Counted from the first letter of the stretch, positions 23,860 through 36,647 are shown. The stretch: DNA of 64,000 bases from Schistocephalus solidus (GCA_017591395.1 WEDG01003254.1:62001-126000); one strand, 5' to 3'. Program-made: numbers and translations. The notes: a model not told the origin generated them from the letters alone.

Positions 23860-26400
23860 TGCGCGAAAACTCCTCTCCTTCTCTCGGTGAGTCGTTGATG
23901 AGCTTAGCTGTTATCCCAATTAACTCCCTTCTTTTCAGTTGATCTATATCACTGCTTTTTTTTAGGCCAGAGCCAATTCGCTTAGTCAGGACTCATTCGC
24001 TATTAGAAACCGACCAGATCAGCGAGTGCAACTCTTACGGTTCACAGCGCACTCACATACTAACTACTGTATATTTAGCAGTAGACATATTTTCATACTT
24101 TCAGACAACGAGTGAGTGGCAGGATGGTGGGAAGTTTTACGGGCTATAAAGACAAGGAGGAAGATATGAGCTAAATTTCCAACAATTGCACCTTGAAATC
24201 AAAAGTCAGGTAGCATTATCCGTACCTGTAATGTGGACTGTTTTCGAATGAATGAGGTCGCTGTGCTCATAAACTTTGCGTAGGCGACTGCTTCCATTTA
24301 TTTGGTATTCTTAAGGAATCGAATGTCATCGGCAGCTACGCTGTCATGATAAGGCCTTTGTATGAACTCCTCGATGCCTGCGCCACTTGCCCGATTGCCA
24401 GCGGCTGACGATGGTTGGCTTCTGAGGCGAGTTCTAGTTGGGCAGTCTGATTGACCTATAATTGGCCAATCGATACTCCCGACCGAATTCACTTGCAGAT
24501 TGCATTGAAGTACTGCACACTCATCTTAACAGCATATGCTCTTCAATTTTAGGATGGAGTAATCACGCAGTGCCTTTTCTGATGTTTCCAGTACTTCGTC
24601 TTTCAAGCCGGTTTTTGCTCTACTCTTTGTCCTCCATTACCTGATACCCACAAGGCATCAAATGAGCAAAAACATTTAACAGGAGCTTTTTTTCCAAATG
24701 ATTTGCTCTATGCTTGTGCCTGTTATCTTTCTCAGGAAAAAAAGTTTTCTTTGTAAATATGAAGTGACTATCCTTTTTGCTTGATATTTTCGGTGGACGG
24801 GGACGACACAGGAGAAATGTGGCTACGCTATAAGGTAAAAGTGGCGCTACTAGGCAAGAGGAGGCTGAATATGCTCAGCATAGCGAGGTATATTTTGGTT
24901 GCCGCTTCCATCTATGGTGCTTGAATGTGTGGGTTTTCTAGTTTTAGCTCCAGCCAGCTGACAAAAAAGTCGCTGATGGACTTGGTGTTGACACCGACGC
25001 GCCTCAAGCTTTTTCATCCAGCATCACACGACTTACTCAGCTCTTGGCAGTCAGCGCTTCCCGGCGACATGCTGTCCGGGACTAAAGGTGTAATCGCAAA
25101 GGACATCTTGCTGACTAAAACGAAATGCTGATCATACTATTTCCGATTAAAATTGTCGGGTTGAAAATGCATTTAATTGTCAGAAATCACCAAGAGTACT
25201 GGACCGAAAGTTTGTTTGTTTAGTCAAAATAGATAAGCATGTAATAAGTGACTAAGAATGAACCCCTAATTCAGCTGGTGAAACTCAAGCGTCAACTGGA
25301 CTTGGAATAAAGTTTGAGTGTTTTCGGCGTACGGTGCGTGAATTATGGGCAGCCGACACCCTACAACGTGTCACGCGGTATATGCACTGGACCAACTTAG
25401 CGACCAGATCAGGACATTACAGGTGTTATTAGGATGCGCACCCATAATACATGCCACACATTGGGGGGAGGCGTGATGGTACGCCTAGGTGCATACTCAT
25501 CCCGGGCTAACCACATAAGGCCGAACCCTCTCCGGTCTTCTTGACCATGTGCTCACACCGGAACCCGGCGAGAGAGGGAGGAGAACGTGTGATAGATGCT
25601 TCGCAAGTCTATTATCGGTATAAATTATTTCACGAGCCACTCATCATCCCAGCACCCACCCTGCTGTGGGGCACACAGTGGGTCTCGTCAGAAACGACGT
25701 TCCACCTTCCCCTGACAGCAAATAATCCAGTGATTCCTGTCACATATCCGTCATCTTTTTCGGTATTATTTTTCGATCATAAATGACTCTTGCTACCCAG
25801 CCCTCAACTTCAATAGCAGTAGAAGATATGACAAGTGGAAAGTCTATAATACTGAGATTAAGCTCGTTCTAGTGTCGCAGCGAAGACAGATAAAGAAACC
25901 ATTACCGGCACAGAGAGTTTAAGCACAGCCCCGGAAGAAGTTGTGGCAAGCGTTTTCTCAAGGCCAGTGTCATTCGAAGTGCATATGTCCGAACTGCGTC
26001 CGACTGCGGCCAATCAGCGAAACGATAAATATCGATCGGCATCGCAAACCTGAAGGCACGCGTTAGGTAGCCCGAAAGAGGCATGATAAAGCGGCGCCCG
26101 TGAGTGCAGGCAGCCACAACATCACTGCAGGGAAATGCTGAATATAAAAAAAACGGAAAGACAACTGCCTCGAAGGTCGAACAATGTTGGACAAAAATGA
26201 TGCATCCAACTGAATCTTTAGGCTTTAATAAAAGCATCTTTTAGCTCCTTGGTTTTCAAGGACACGCCACGATATACTTTTCATGCGCCAGGAAATTAAG
26301 AAAAATAATCATAAGGTTAAATATAATTAACCATTTTGCGTACGTTTTATGCATGCCTTTTTTGTTAGGAATGGATGCAAACTATTTGTGTAAGCAATGC
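23860..26400. other. Downstream of the Otx-like exon, no further gene seen
   Basis: Contains a good donor-like CTCG/GTGAGT at 23886/23887, 28 bases after the stop codon. ORFs at 25541 (+) and 26237 (-) are not recognisable. Confidence 0.45.
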
Positions 26401-26404
26401 ACAC

Positions 26405-26485
26405 CGTAGTCAGACGTATGCCTGGCTGACCACGGCTAGTAAAGCAAATCTGATCATTCTACTTCCCTCGTCTTTGTCAGTATTT
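26405..26485 (+). repeat. tRNA-derived SINE body fragment, + strand
   Basis: GCCTGGCTGACCACGGCTAG followed by TCCCTCGTCTTTGTCAG, the body and 3' end of the SINE on the + strand. Confidence 0.45.
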
Positions 26486-26682
26486 CTTCCATCTGTATAG
26501 GACGCGAGAGTTCTAAACTGACGTCCAGGGTGAGATGGAATGAGCATGATCCATTGTATAATCAGGGGCTTCGGTTCATGCATAATTTTTTCTCGCCCAT
26601 AACAGATGTTCAAAATGCTGGGTGACTAGAGGAGGGATTTATTTGTAATGTTGTGCTCTTGACTAAAAAGGATTGAAAATTG

Positions 26683-27113
26683 GGTGGAAGCACGATAGCC
26701 GGGTCCCTTCAAGGCCTCCTACGTTATTGGGACAGGGGCAATATAGGTTTTAAGGGGGTGGGGAGGGGGGCATAAAGACAGGGAAAAGAAGAGGTAAAAT
26801 AATAAGGGAAAAAGCCAAAATGCCACACTAGTCCGAAACATCAACAACATGGGTGTCCCATGGCAACCTTCCTCGTCGGTGAGCAGACACTATCCAACCT
26901 GTCCAACGGGACGGCATTCAGTGAGACTCCCCTTCCGGGTCATAAACTGCGGGCCACGCCGTGTTACTGAAGGGCGAAGACAGTGGACAGGAGCTAGGGC
27001 ATACATGAACAGCAATCCTGGGTTTTTTAACTAACAAAAATTGTCTACCGAAAGCAATTTGAGAAACAAAAAGAAAAACAATCTTGGAGGGACCCGACTA
27101 TTGTGCTTCCACC
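26683..27113. mobile_element. hAT-like MITE with 8-bp target-site duplication
   Basis: 431 bp bounded by inverted repeats: left GGTGGAAGCACGATAGCCGG, right end complement GGTGGAAGCACAATAGTCGG, both continuing GTCCC. It is flanked by the perfect direct repeat GAAAATTG (26675-26682 and 27114-27121). An 8-bp duplication with short inverted repeats fits the hAT superfamily. The interior is non-coding, with a G-rich stretch at 26745-26770; the 61-codon ORF inside is not convincing. Confidence 0.75.
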
Positions 27114-27159
27114 GAAAATTGGGCTTTTGGATTACACTACTGAATAATTTTTAGGGCAT

Positions 27160-27420
27160 AGCCGGTGAGGGTGGAAGGACAGAGGAGGATGCTGTGTCGA
27201 TTGGCTTGACAAGGCGACAGCTGGGGACGTGAAGGCTAGGGGAGGGAGGGGGAGAGGCAGTCGGGAAGGTGAGGCCGGGTTATCGGGATTGTCGCAAGGG
27301 CGCTCTGGGGCGAGGGGGCAGTGCGTGGTAAGTGAGCTGTCATGTGAGCCTTTGGCGGTGGGCCGTCCTTTCGTATCACCATCTATTACCGTTCCACCTT
27401 CTACTCTTCCAACACCATAG
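27160..27420. other. G-rich patch
   Basis: Strongly G-rich + strand (GGGGAGGGAGGGGGAGAGGC, GGGGCGAGGGGGCAGTG), giving a 63-codon Gly/Arg/Ser ORF without support. May form G-quadruplexes. Lies just right of the hAT-like MITE. Confidence 0.4.
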
Positions 27421-29189
27421 CACTTTCTCCGCTTTGTGTGGCAGCCAAAGTCATGGGTGTAGACTAACCTTTAAAAAGATTCCGATTTGGATAAGAACAA
27501 CGGCATTAGTAGAACTGTGCACTTGTCAGAGAGGTGAAACGTGCTGGCTCACATCGGTCTCGTGAATGTTAGCGTTTAGGCGAGTTAACGAAAATTCCAA
27601 ACCCAACCGCGGTTGGCTGGTCACGCGCTGATGCCTGTGATTGACTGCTAAAAAACGGATGAAGCTTAACATGAATGCATCTGTTGGCGCTCACGTGCAC
27701 GTCCACACCGGATGGAGACTGTGCGGTGATAGCAGGTGCCTAGATCAAGGTCACGGTAAACTTAATCTGAATAGAAAATAGTTAAAAGGCGTCGCTCCTA
27801 AAGACAAAAGAGATTGACATGACAGTTTTCGATTTCAATTCGCCAGCCAGATTCCAGTTCCGGCCAGAAGAACGTCCAAGAGACATTTGGAACCCAAATG
27901 GGACGTAAATATTGAAGAGTATTGAAAAGCAAAGACCTGACGAGGAAGATTATGAGGAGAAGGTGATAGCAGGGCGGTGGAGATTTTAATGATAGCAATG
28001 ATGGCGATGCTGAGTAAAGGGCGTACACTTGCCTGCCCTGGCTTATTCCATTCGATATAAAACGAATAGCGCTCACATATAAGGCCGAGTCTCCTCAAAG
28101 TAATGCAATCGGAAAGATGGACTGTCGTTGAATTAATCGAGTTATTGGATGAAACGAATCACATCTTTGAGCATGCTAAATGGTCGGTCTCCAGGCCCAC
28201 ATAAATCAAAATTCAAAGAATTTCAACGTGGCCTCTTCCTCACAGTTTAAATGAAAGGGAACGAGCGAGAAGTCAAAGTTTTCTGCAAAAACTTCTGCGC
28301 TCTATGGTACTACTTCATGAGAAAGTTCACCTCAGTTCCATTGTAATAGTCGCATACCCAGTGTAATGCTGAAGCTAGTCAAAAAAGCCGACGGGTAGAC
28401 GCCCGTTCGAGCTGTGTGTGGAGCTTCACCCTCAACCAGTGACCGTACGAAAAGTAAGAAAATCAACCCACGTGGAAGAGACACCTCATAAAGTAAGCCA
28501 ATTACTTAAAAATGTACGCTCCCTCTGCACTAGTGACGCTTCCGAAGCGGAGGTCAGCATTCTTTACTAGGCATGCAAATTAATAACCAGCTTGATCACA
28601 AAAAGTGAACTGACACATTTACTTCGAAAGCTCTAAAACCCTGGGATGCAACACTTGACTGACTGACCACTTAACTACCTTCAAGAAATATTTATTGTCT
28701 TGATGCAAAGGAGCTGTCAACATAAGTCGAAGCGGGGCAATCTTTCCGGTATCTCAACTCCTCTGTACAGACATGCGTTGTTTTACCTTGAATGCACAAC
28801 GTGCGAAGTGAACGATCTGACAGCTTGCGTGGTTCTTTTTGAACTGACCAAATTTTGGTCATATCCAGTAGAATAACCGAAAGACGATCAGGTCAATGGA
28901 GAGGACCCTTCTCTGTGGAGAATGAGAAAATTGCAATCTCATCCCGTAAAGAATGAACCAAAACCCAAGGTATATGCACCATGAGGCCTAGGTTTACCCA
29001 CATGCATGTTAGCAGACACCGAGCTGGCTCATCAGCAAGACAGTTAACGTGTGGGGCGTTGTATGTATGATCACCAGATGTGGTGTGTCAAAAAGTTGAT
29101 TGTTAGATGAGCACTGTGAACCAACACTCAGCGCTTATTCCATCTTCCTGGTACTTAGCATGAAGTCGTCATTATAATAAAATTGATGC
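27421..29189. other. No gene seen
   Basis: Two overlapping - strand frames of 87-92 codons at 27798-28098 have no known features. Confidence 0.5.
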
Positions 29190-29500
29190 GATTTTAAACT
29201 ATCACGGTACACTAAAAACCGTGTCTCGGAAGGCTGTCAACTGATGGTACAACTCAGACCTCACAGTCACCCTATATATGTTCGTGTGGAGTGCTCGACT
29301 GGTGGACTGTGAGAAAAGCTCAGGGACCCCTTCAAAATATGGCCCATATGACACTCTGAGCTGCTCACCCCGTTTGTGTGAGAACTGGTGTTTTGGGGGC
29401 AGGTCATGCATGACATGCACAGACGAAGTCATCTGCGATGTCGGCCACGTGCGCCCAATCCCAGCATCAGATGATTGACGGGCATGTACAGTGGACTGGT
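29190..29500. repeat. Repeat D, isolated unit
   Basis: TTTTAAACTATCACGGTACA, ACCGTGTCTCGGAAGGCTG, GTGGAGTGCTCGACTGGTGG, then CGCCCAATCCCAGCATCAGA. ORFs in it on both strands are not supported. Confidence 0.6.
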
Positions 29501-30035
29501 GCCTTGAAGAGGGAAGAGAGAGGTCGAGTCGGGCCGTGTCGCATTTTAAATAATGTGCACAAAAAATTCCAATGCTATCAAGTTTAAAATCTTGTCCTAA
29601 CCATTTTTTTGGCGACTACACTTATTGGAGGTCAGCAACTTTCCTACAGTAAAAGGAAACAGGAAGCCTGAGGAGCTTTGCTGCGGCGGAAGGCAGTGCC
29701 TCTTGGTGTTGCTTCATTCAGTTGCCAAGCTTTGATTCTCTATGACTTTAATGCTCAGGGACCAAAATGTAAGGGTTTGAACGCCTAGGTTTGGGGCATG
29801 CGGAGATGGTTAAGTTTAATAAGTTAAAATGGTCGTGTAATTCCCATCCTCTTCACCATTAGTTATTACACAGATTCATCTATCCTTTAATTTCTAAAGT
29901 GTTGGCGTTTACCGGCACTGGCGTGATTCACTCTCATCACGAGTTGACAAACACCTCAACTTGTATGTCACAAAACTAAGAGACATGCTGACCTTGAACT
30001 TGGGGTCTTGACCCACACACACACACCCACAAACA

Positions 30036-30070
<35 letters not shown>

Positions 30071-32059
30071 ACCGCCGATCGATATAAACCGGGAAGTTGG
30101 ATTTGGAAGCGCGCCTAACTGACACTCTTATTATAGTTTACTGATGGGACAGAGTAAAACGCCTAAACACATCGTTTTTGGACTTTTTCTGGCTTGCTGG
30201 TCTTTCAGTTATAATGAGGCCTTCAAACTGGAGCGCAATGTTTCTACAAGTACCCGTGAGTTTACGTAAAGTTATGACTAATTACTCTTGTATACATGTA
30301 CCTTCACATTTAAGAAGCGGTCAAAGAAATAGAAGTAGGCTGTTATTCAAAAGCATAAGTTTACGCAAGCAGGTGTTGAAAAAGTGCAGATCTGAATAGT
30401 GTTTTAATGGATGTGGCTTCACGTAGAAGACTGTGACAAAGAAGATGCTTCCGATTCCTTTGGTAAAATCTTCAGCGTTCTACATCGATACAATAATATT
30501 TTTATTGGGAAACGCAGAAAGAATAAGTGCGGCTTTCACTTCATAAGCTCGCCTTGAGTATGTGTTTCCCAGGTAGAATGTTCACCATCAGTGTTTTGAT
30601 TGCTCTGAAGCTCCCAGGGTCGTAAGACCTGCCGTTTGAACCGGTAGAAACTGTCGTTCATTGGTACAGAGTTTGAAAGTTCATGACTAATCGAAAATAA
30701 ATCAAAGCACGGAAACCTTACATTCTTATATTTTCCTTCAAAATTAATTCACATACTTAGGAAAGCTATGAGAATACAAAGACCCAAAATGAGTTAATGA
30801 TCTGTACACCCATGAGCTAGACCTTATCTACGCAATACCTGCATGCATGTTACTATTTCAAAGTAAATAGTGTTCATTGAAATTTAGTGAAAGACAAGTT
30901 GCGACATTTGGCCATCTGAATGGAGGTAATGGGGTAATCTTTACACAGGACCTTCACCAAACGTCAGGACAAGTAAGCAGACGAAGACCACGTGTATAAA
31001 TTTAGGTGGTTAACACTTCCGTTTGAGAGCCATAGTTTTTCTGGCTCGCGTCCAAACCCAGTCTTTTGAGGAGAGCAAGTATGATATTCACTGGCCCCTT
31101 ATACGAAAGCCCACTCGAGTGAACCGCAAGTGATCTCCATGTGTCACTTATCGAAAAGATACGAAGGTTCCAGTTACAGGTGTTTGCATGAGTAAAGAAG
31201 ACACCAACTGGTCGAATACCAGAACAATTTTTTATTATCCTGAACTTTTGAGCTCGTGCAGGAGTCCAGAATCAGAGATAGCAGCAGCAGCAGCAGCAAC
31301 AGAAAAAGCTACACTTATAGGGGTACTGGCCAATCAATGCTAAATCAACTAATTCTGGAGGTGATTGCGCAGGGCTTTGTATGCCGGTGCCAGAACGATC
31401 AAGACTTCAGTCAATTCCCGACCTATCGTACTTACGGCGTGGCGACTACCTCGGTGGTTGTGAATTCAAACGCATGCCCTGTTTCGTAGGTGTAGGCAGC
31501 CGCTTGCGATAATTCGTCACCCCGCCCAAAGTCAGCTTATGTTCATGTATGTGCGATCCGAGCATGATTTCAATCTAACCTGTATAGCTACAAAGACAGT
31601 GTAGGCAGGATACTCGTTCTAATGGAGATGGCCGTTTGCGTCATATCTGTAGATTCACCCATATCTGAAAACGCATTGCCCATAAAAATGCCCTTCCACA
31701 ACAAAAGTCGACAAGTGAGATCAATCAAAAACTCTATAATAGGTTACCCGTTTAAAAAGCGTGTTACTTAGATACTTCGCAGACGAATATTTGTGGATTC
31801 AACCTTTTTTTTTCCAAAGAAAGATCACGGTGAAAATGTAGAAATGTTATCGCCTTTGTGACTTCCCTGTAAATAAGTGATACCTTTCAGCCGAAAATGA
31901 AAGAAATTACTTTTCGCTTTATGTTGGAGCGTTTTCTGTTACATTTCTTTACTTCAATGCCACGCTCTAAGACTGCAAATACCAAATAGAGTATCCGAAT
32001 ATATACTAAGATTTTTCGAAAACTGTTACTCCTCTAAATTCTGAGTTAGCGAATCTATT
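29501..32059. other. No gene seen
   Basis: CA microsatellite at 30012 and a short CAG run at about 31280 giving poly-Ser in a 77-codon ORF. Otherwise plain AT-rich spacer. Confidence 0.5.
30012..30067. repeat. (CA)n microsatellite
   Basis: CA dinucleotides with a few CCC and AAA interruptions in the first half, perfect in the second half. Confidence 0.97.
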
Positions 32060-32599
32060 TAAGGACAAGAGCAGTTTAGGCAGTAGGTGCATTACACTAC
32101 CCCAAACTGCTCCTTAGGATTTATGCGGTCTTTGATTTTCAGGACCGTGCTGCGCCTGGTAGCTTTTGGCCGGTATGTAGTGCAAACACCTAATACCGCA
32201 TAAATACGTTCGATCACTTCCGAGACGTCTTTTATGTAAGGGAGAGCCAAACACGAAGACCTCGGTTTATAAATGCCTTCGGATAGCCAGTTGGCATAAA
32301 CTGATTGCGGGGCCTCACATACTTTTTCCTTCGGCCTGCTGCAATGAGGCTGGATCCGTTGGAAGAGCATTCTCGCACAGCCTCGTTTGCGAGCCCTTGG
32401 ATGGTTGTTGTGAAAACTGCGAGGTTGGGTAGTGTTCTTTGTTTTTCTGGAAACTATCGGCTCGATTTCACCATTAGGATTCCATCTGACAGGAACATCA
32501 AGGAAAGGTAGCTGCTGCTCTTTGTCTTCTCCCTCATGAATTGCATGTCAGGGAAGATTCCATTGAGCAAGGGATGGGAGTTTTCCCGTCGATAATAAA

Positions 32600-32985
32600 C
32601 GTTAAGTAGAAGTATTGGCGATCGCAAGACCAAAATTTCATTTGCCCGATGATTCGAATTCATGCTCGAACCCATAATCACATACAGTGTCAGGTACGGG
32701 TAATTCATACACAAGGCTGGCATGTGAGTGGTTAATCGACTCGAACGCCGGTCAGAAAACATTTATTGCATAAAGAGCAACCATCCTTGATGAAGGAGAG
32801 AGCCGATAATTGTGATAGCTATGCGTTAGCATAGTTATTGCATCCTATAAACTGCAACACCTTATGCAGGAATTACACAATCCGATGCTATTTCTGATTA
32901 TGGGTTCTAACGTGAACCCGAAACGTCGAACGAATAGAGTCCTTATTCTAGAGATCGCATATACTCCTCAACTGCTTTCTGAGAC
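32600..32985 (+). mobile_element. Small insert bounded by inverted hammerhead-like motifs
   Basis: Interrupts the - strand PLE between its YVDD block and the following FPDMQF block. Near its ends lie two hammerhead-ribozyme-like motifs in opposite orientation: - strand at 32646-32681 and + strand at 32894-32927, sharing TGATTATGGGTTC. No coding capacity. Exact borders unclear; probably a non-autonomous unit related to PLE ends. Confidence 0.55.
32894..32927 (+). ncRNA. Hammerhead-ribozyme-like motif, one core change
   Basis: CTGATTA core (consensus CUGANGA, so G8 is changed to T), one unpaired T, then a perfect 6-bp helix GGGTTC/GAACCC with a short loop, then GAAAC and GTC as in the second strand of the core. 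Stem III would be two base pairs. The G8 change should abolish cleavage. Confidence 0.55.
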
Positions 32986-33952
32986 ATTAATTTCGCTTGT
33001 ATCTGCGATGAAAAACGTGTCGTCAACGTAACGTCGCCAAAAGACTGGTTCAGGTTGGATGAAGGCAGACTTTTCTAGCTCCGGTATAACCTTTTCTGCC
33101 ACCAAACCGGAGACCGGGAAGCCCATTATAGTTCCCTTGACCTGCTCATATTTTTTCCAGTAAATTTGAAGTAAGTTTTTGGAAAAATTCGAACAGCCTC
33201 AGGAGGTATTCAATTTTGATTGGAGTATGAGCCACGTCGCATGACTCTTCACGTCTTTTGGGCAAGACTTCGTGCGAAAAATTTGGTTGGATGGATGTTG
33301 ATAACGACGTTACATAAAAAAGACTATGGTTTCATCCGATTAAATACTCCAACGTCTGAGGTCCACGAGAAATTTCTAGGCTGGTAAACCTGAGGCGGTC
33401 GACTTGCCTTCGGTGAACTTTAGTTTTGAGTCTAAACACCTTGCCAAATTATAGGCAGGGCTGCCTTTTAGGCCACAGTAGGAAATTTGGTTTATGGTTT
33501 CTGGCAGACCATAGAAGCGAGCCACAGTGGTGTCAGTTACTTTAATTTGGCATCACTTATTCTCCGTGAGCACATTTTTGTCCCCGTATTCTCTAAGTGA
33601 TTTAGTCAGCCGGTCTACTACTGCTTTGAATTTTGAGTCCACTGTTAGTCTGTAAAATCCCCTGTCATAAAGAAGGGTCTTAGCTCTCTCTCATTATAGC
33701 CTTCTCGGATCATCGTGACAGGTCTGCAATGAAGTCGACCGGGTTGGCATCTGCGGTGTTAAATCAAGCTTCATATCGTAGCACTTGTAGTTACTGATTT
33801 GTTAACTACTTAGACGAGAGATGGTGGACCTGGTTTTAACTTGCAATGTCTGCTGATATTAACTTATTCAGTTTTCGCTCCAAAACTTTCCTCCTCCTGG
33901 ATTTTTTGCGAATCACCGAGGATATGAAAACATTCTGCTTAAACTTAGTCGG

Positions 33953-34292
33953 TAAGGATGCCTTGTATGGGCGCGGGAAAAGGAAACATCCACAATTAAT
34001 GTTGCTTTGCGCTAACTTCCTAGGATTAAGGTGAGCATTAGGGAGCTAAGGTTGGAGTTAGGGTCATGATTAGGTTAAAGGTTTACATCGTGCTAACTGT
34101 AGGGTTTCGTTTTACGATAAGGCTAGGGTTTAAATTACGGAGACAGCCTATTTTAATGTTAGTGTTAGTGTTGAGACACGATTATCCTTACCCTTCCTGC
34201 AAATTACCGTAAGGCCACCTATTTTAAGTGGATGGTTGAGGTGGTTGGTATTCCCTTGACCTGTTTAGACGGCCATACAAGGCATACCTAGC
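33953..34292. mobile_element. MITE family C copy 1 with GGTTAG-like interior
   Basis: Left end GGATGCCTTGTATGGGCGCG and the reverse complement of the right end GTATGCCTTGTATGGCCG are inverted repeats. The interior has many degenerate GGTTAG/TTAGGG-type words. Non-coding. Matches the copy at 40222. Confidence 0.65.
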
Positions 34293-35591
34293 TCTTAGCC
34301 TTGTAGTTCTGTAGACGCCGGCGACTGTCATCGGTCAGAACTCGTCAGCTGGTTGAGAAACCTAACAACTCCCCTGTCCATAGTAGTGTTAACGAAGTTC
34401 CGCCAGTTACCTATTTGGCACTTGAAATGATACTTTATTTAAAAAATAAAAACTAGCTTCCCTATACTCTTCAAACAGGTATTAGTCAAAAGTCTAGACA
34501 CTGGGTTCGCTGATTTCCTATGGATTAATGATGCAAAAGTGAGGAAGCCGTAGTGTTTTCATATGATTTCTGGCATAAATATTAAATAAAATTGTAGTTT
34601 ATAAGCCATTTTGATAGAACTTACCAAACAAGCATGGAGTAAAGTTTTCGGGATAGGACATGGTACTCGACCTCTATCGTGGTGCTTAGTGTAACTTACA
34701 GAGGAATAACTGCGTACTGCTCACACATGAACGCTTGACGCAAGTATCGACTTCGGCATGCTCCGAACGCAGGTGCCGAGTGAACTTCAGTGTCAGCGGC
34801 ATGATTAAGTGTATCAGTGTATCCTCAATAGTTTCCTTATAGTTTGTGACAGAACTGCACTTAGAAAAATGCCGTACGGTAGTTTGGTCTGAAACTGGAG
34901 AGCACCTCTAGCGTCCGACTGACTCAGAACCCAGTCCATTTAATGAAAATTATGCTGCTTACACCAAACTATCGTCATCTGTGTTATAAGCGAAGCTCTC
35001 AAGGGATCGATAACCTGAGATGGATGCTATTTGAGTTCTTATGTGAGACAACTTTAAGAGAATCGATCGCACTAGCCCCATCCTCGTCAAGCGCACACAG
35101 CGGTTTTGCATTGGAGCGAAAACCATATTGGTTCTCCTAGGACAATAAGTTTCGAATCTAGTGTTAGAGGCCCCGAATATTGGAGAAATATTTGCGCTGC
35201 ATGTGTGCTTACGTATGGATTCGTTGTCGTTTGAAGTTGTCAAGACGACGTCTTGTTACTCGAAGACAACAGGAATAAACCTGATTAATGTTTGAAAAAG
35301 ATTATTTTGCATAAGCCGGTCTCTGTTCTCTCGAAATATTACTTTAGTCTTTCACCTAACCTGTGGGCAACCGCTAGTGAATAACTCAAACAGGACGATT
35401 TCGGTGAAATTGAATAGAAAATTGCTTGAATTTCTCGACTCAAGGCCAGCAACTTGCTCCGAAATGCTGGTAGAATTTGCCCTAGGTAAGTGGTCTCCTT
35501 AGCCGAAACCTTTCAGTCTCAGTTTTGGTCTCACAAAAGACCTTGCAATTATCCAATTAAATACCAATTTGTTTCCGTTTTTAATCCGTAG
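34293..35591. other. No gene seen
   Basis: Spacer or upstream intron of the candidate gene starting at 35592. The 94-codon - strand ORF at 34959 is unsupported. Confidence 0.4.
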
Positions 35592-35962
35592 GATCAGACC
35601 ATATGCTTCCTAATGGAGCAGTTTTCGTTCAGATTTGGTCATCAGTAAACAAAACCGGTCCATGGGGCTCTGCCCTCGATCAGCTCATCGATATTTTCCT
35701 GACAACCCTGCTTCGCGAGGGCGTTGTTCTTCGACTGGATTATCCAATCTGCTTGATTGAAAGACCGCTACTGCAGGTGTCCAATGTCCTAGTTGAAGGT
35801 CTCCACCGCGTCTATCGGGACTGTCCAACTCGGATTAGTTCAGAAGTACTGACGATCAGAGGGTCAACAGTTAGAAACAACTTTGTGGACCTTTGTTTCC
35901 GTCTTGAGGAACTGACAATGTTTGGGAAATTTTCAACGGGCTTCCATTTCATCACCCCCCAG
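35592..35962 (+). CDS. Internal exon of an unrecognised gene
   Basis: Open for 371 bases between a plausible acceptor (TTTTTAATCCGTAG) and a donor CAG/GTATGC at 35962/35963 in phase 0. The translation has the look of real protein: PNGAVFVQIWSS, then a hydrophobic LDQLIDIFLTTLL stretch, alternating strands (LTIRGSTVRNNFVDL) and FHFITPQ at the end. The next candidate exon on this strand (41026) starts in phase 0, so the two could splice directly. Not recognised. The alternation of long amphipathic strands with a helical start is faintly like TULIP/JHBP-type lipid-binding proteins; this is a guess only. Upstream exons and start codon not found. Confidence 0.45.
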
Positions 35963-36477
35963 GTATGCATCAGTATTTTTAATAACTGGCTCTCAGAGGA
36001 AGACAATTTTAAGCATTTTTGTCTGATATTATGGGATTTATTGTACTTTAAATCCCATTACTGTTATTTAAGCTCTTCCGAAAGTGGACTCGGAATCTAG
36101 TTGCTAGGCTTCGAAGGACTTTCATTCGTCGAAACGGAGCTAATGACAGCGACACTAAGACTTATTAGTCATCTCGAATCACTACTGCCCTGCTTTGGTA
36201 CCTTCGAACTTAGGAGAGGATGAGGCAGCAGCTCGTTAGGTTTGTTAATACTTTCGTTCAACCTGATTTAGCTGAATCGCACTCTGCACACATACCGAGG
36301 ACATAGGATCCAGTAGTATATCTGTGTGCCCAAAGTCCTCCACAACCATAAATATACAAAGGTCAAGACATGAGGTAGGCCTGGTAATCTGACAGCAAAT
36401 CACTCAAACGATGAGATGATCCACAACATGCTTACAAAGTTATAGGCCTCAGCTGAAGGTGGGGGGACGAAAGAGAA

Positions 36478-36625
36478 ATCAACCAAAGCGTTGGAATTCT
36501 AATCAACAGATAGTGGGTTCAATCCTTGGGTGGTGCGCCACCTGGGTTTGGGCATGGCTGACTGACGACGGCTAATAAGCCAGAAATGGCCATTCCAGTT
36601 TTCCTTGCCTTTATCGGCAATTTTA
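36478..36625 (+). repeat. tRNA-derived SINE, + strand
   Basis: GGGTTCAATCCTTGGGTGGT (B-box region), then GACGGCTAATAAGCCAGAAA and TTTTCCTTGCCTTTATCGG. Followed at once by a - strand copy of short repeat A. Confidence 0.65.
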
Positions 36626-36647
36626 ATCTGCTTATAGTACTAGCTTC

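Larger units (their letters stand above)
32060..33690 (-). mobile_element. Penelope-like element (PLE), degenerate, - strand
   Basis: Read on the - strand, in order: RLTVDSKFKAVVDRLTKSL; RFYGLPETINQISY (the PLE RxYGLPKxHK block, altered); SPAYNLARCL; motif B as GTIMGFPVSGLVAE; and an intact catalytic YVDD at 33019-33030 (WRRYVDDTFFIA). After an insertion it resumes with GIFPDMQF (near 32550), then CARMLFQRIQPHCS and LPYIKDVSEVIERI (near 32240), and stops at FGVVYCIYCLNCSC where the GIY-YIG nuclease domain would begin. Several frame changes and stops make it inactive. The 5' part before the RT and the nuclease are missing or decayed. Confidence 0.8.
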
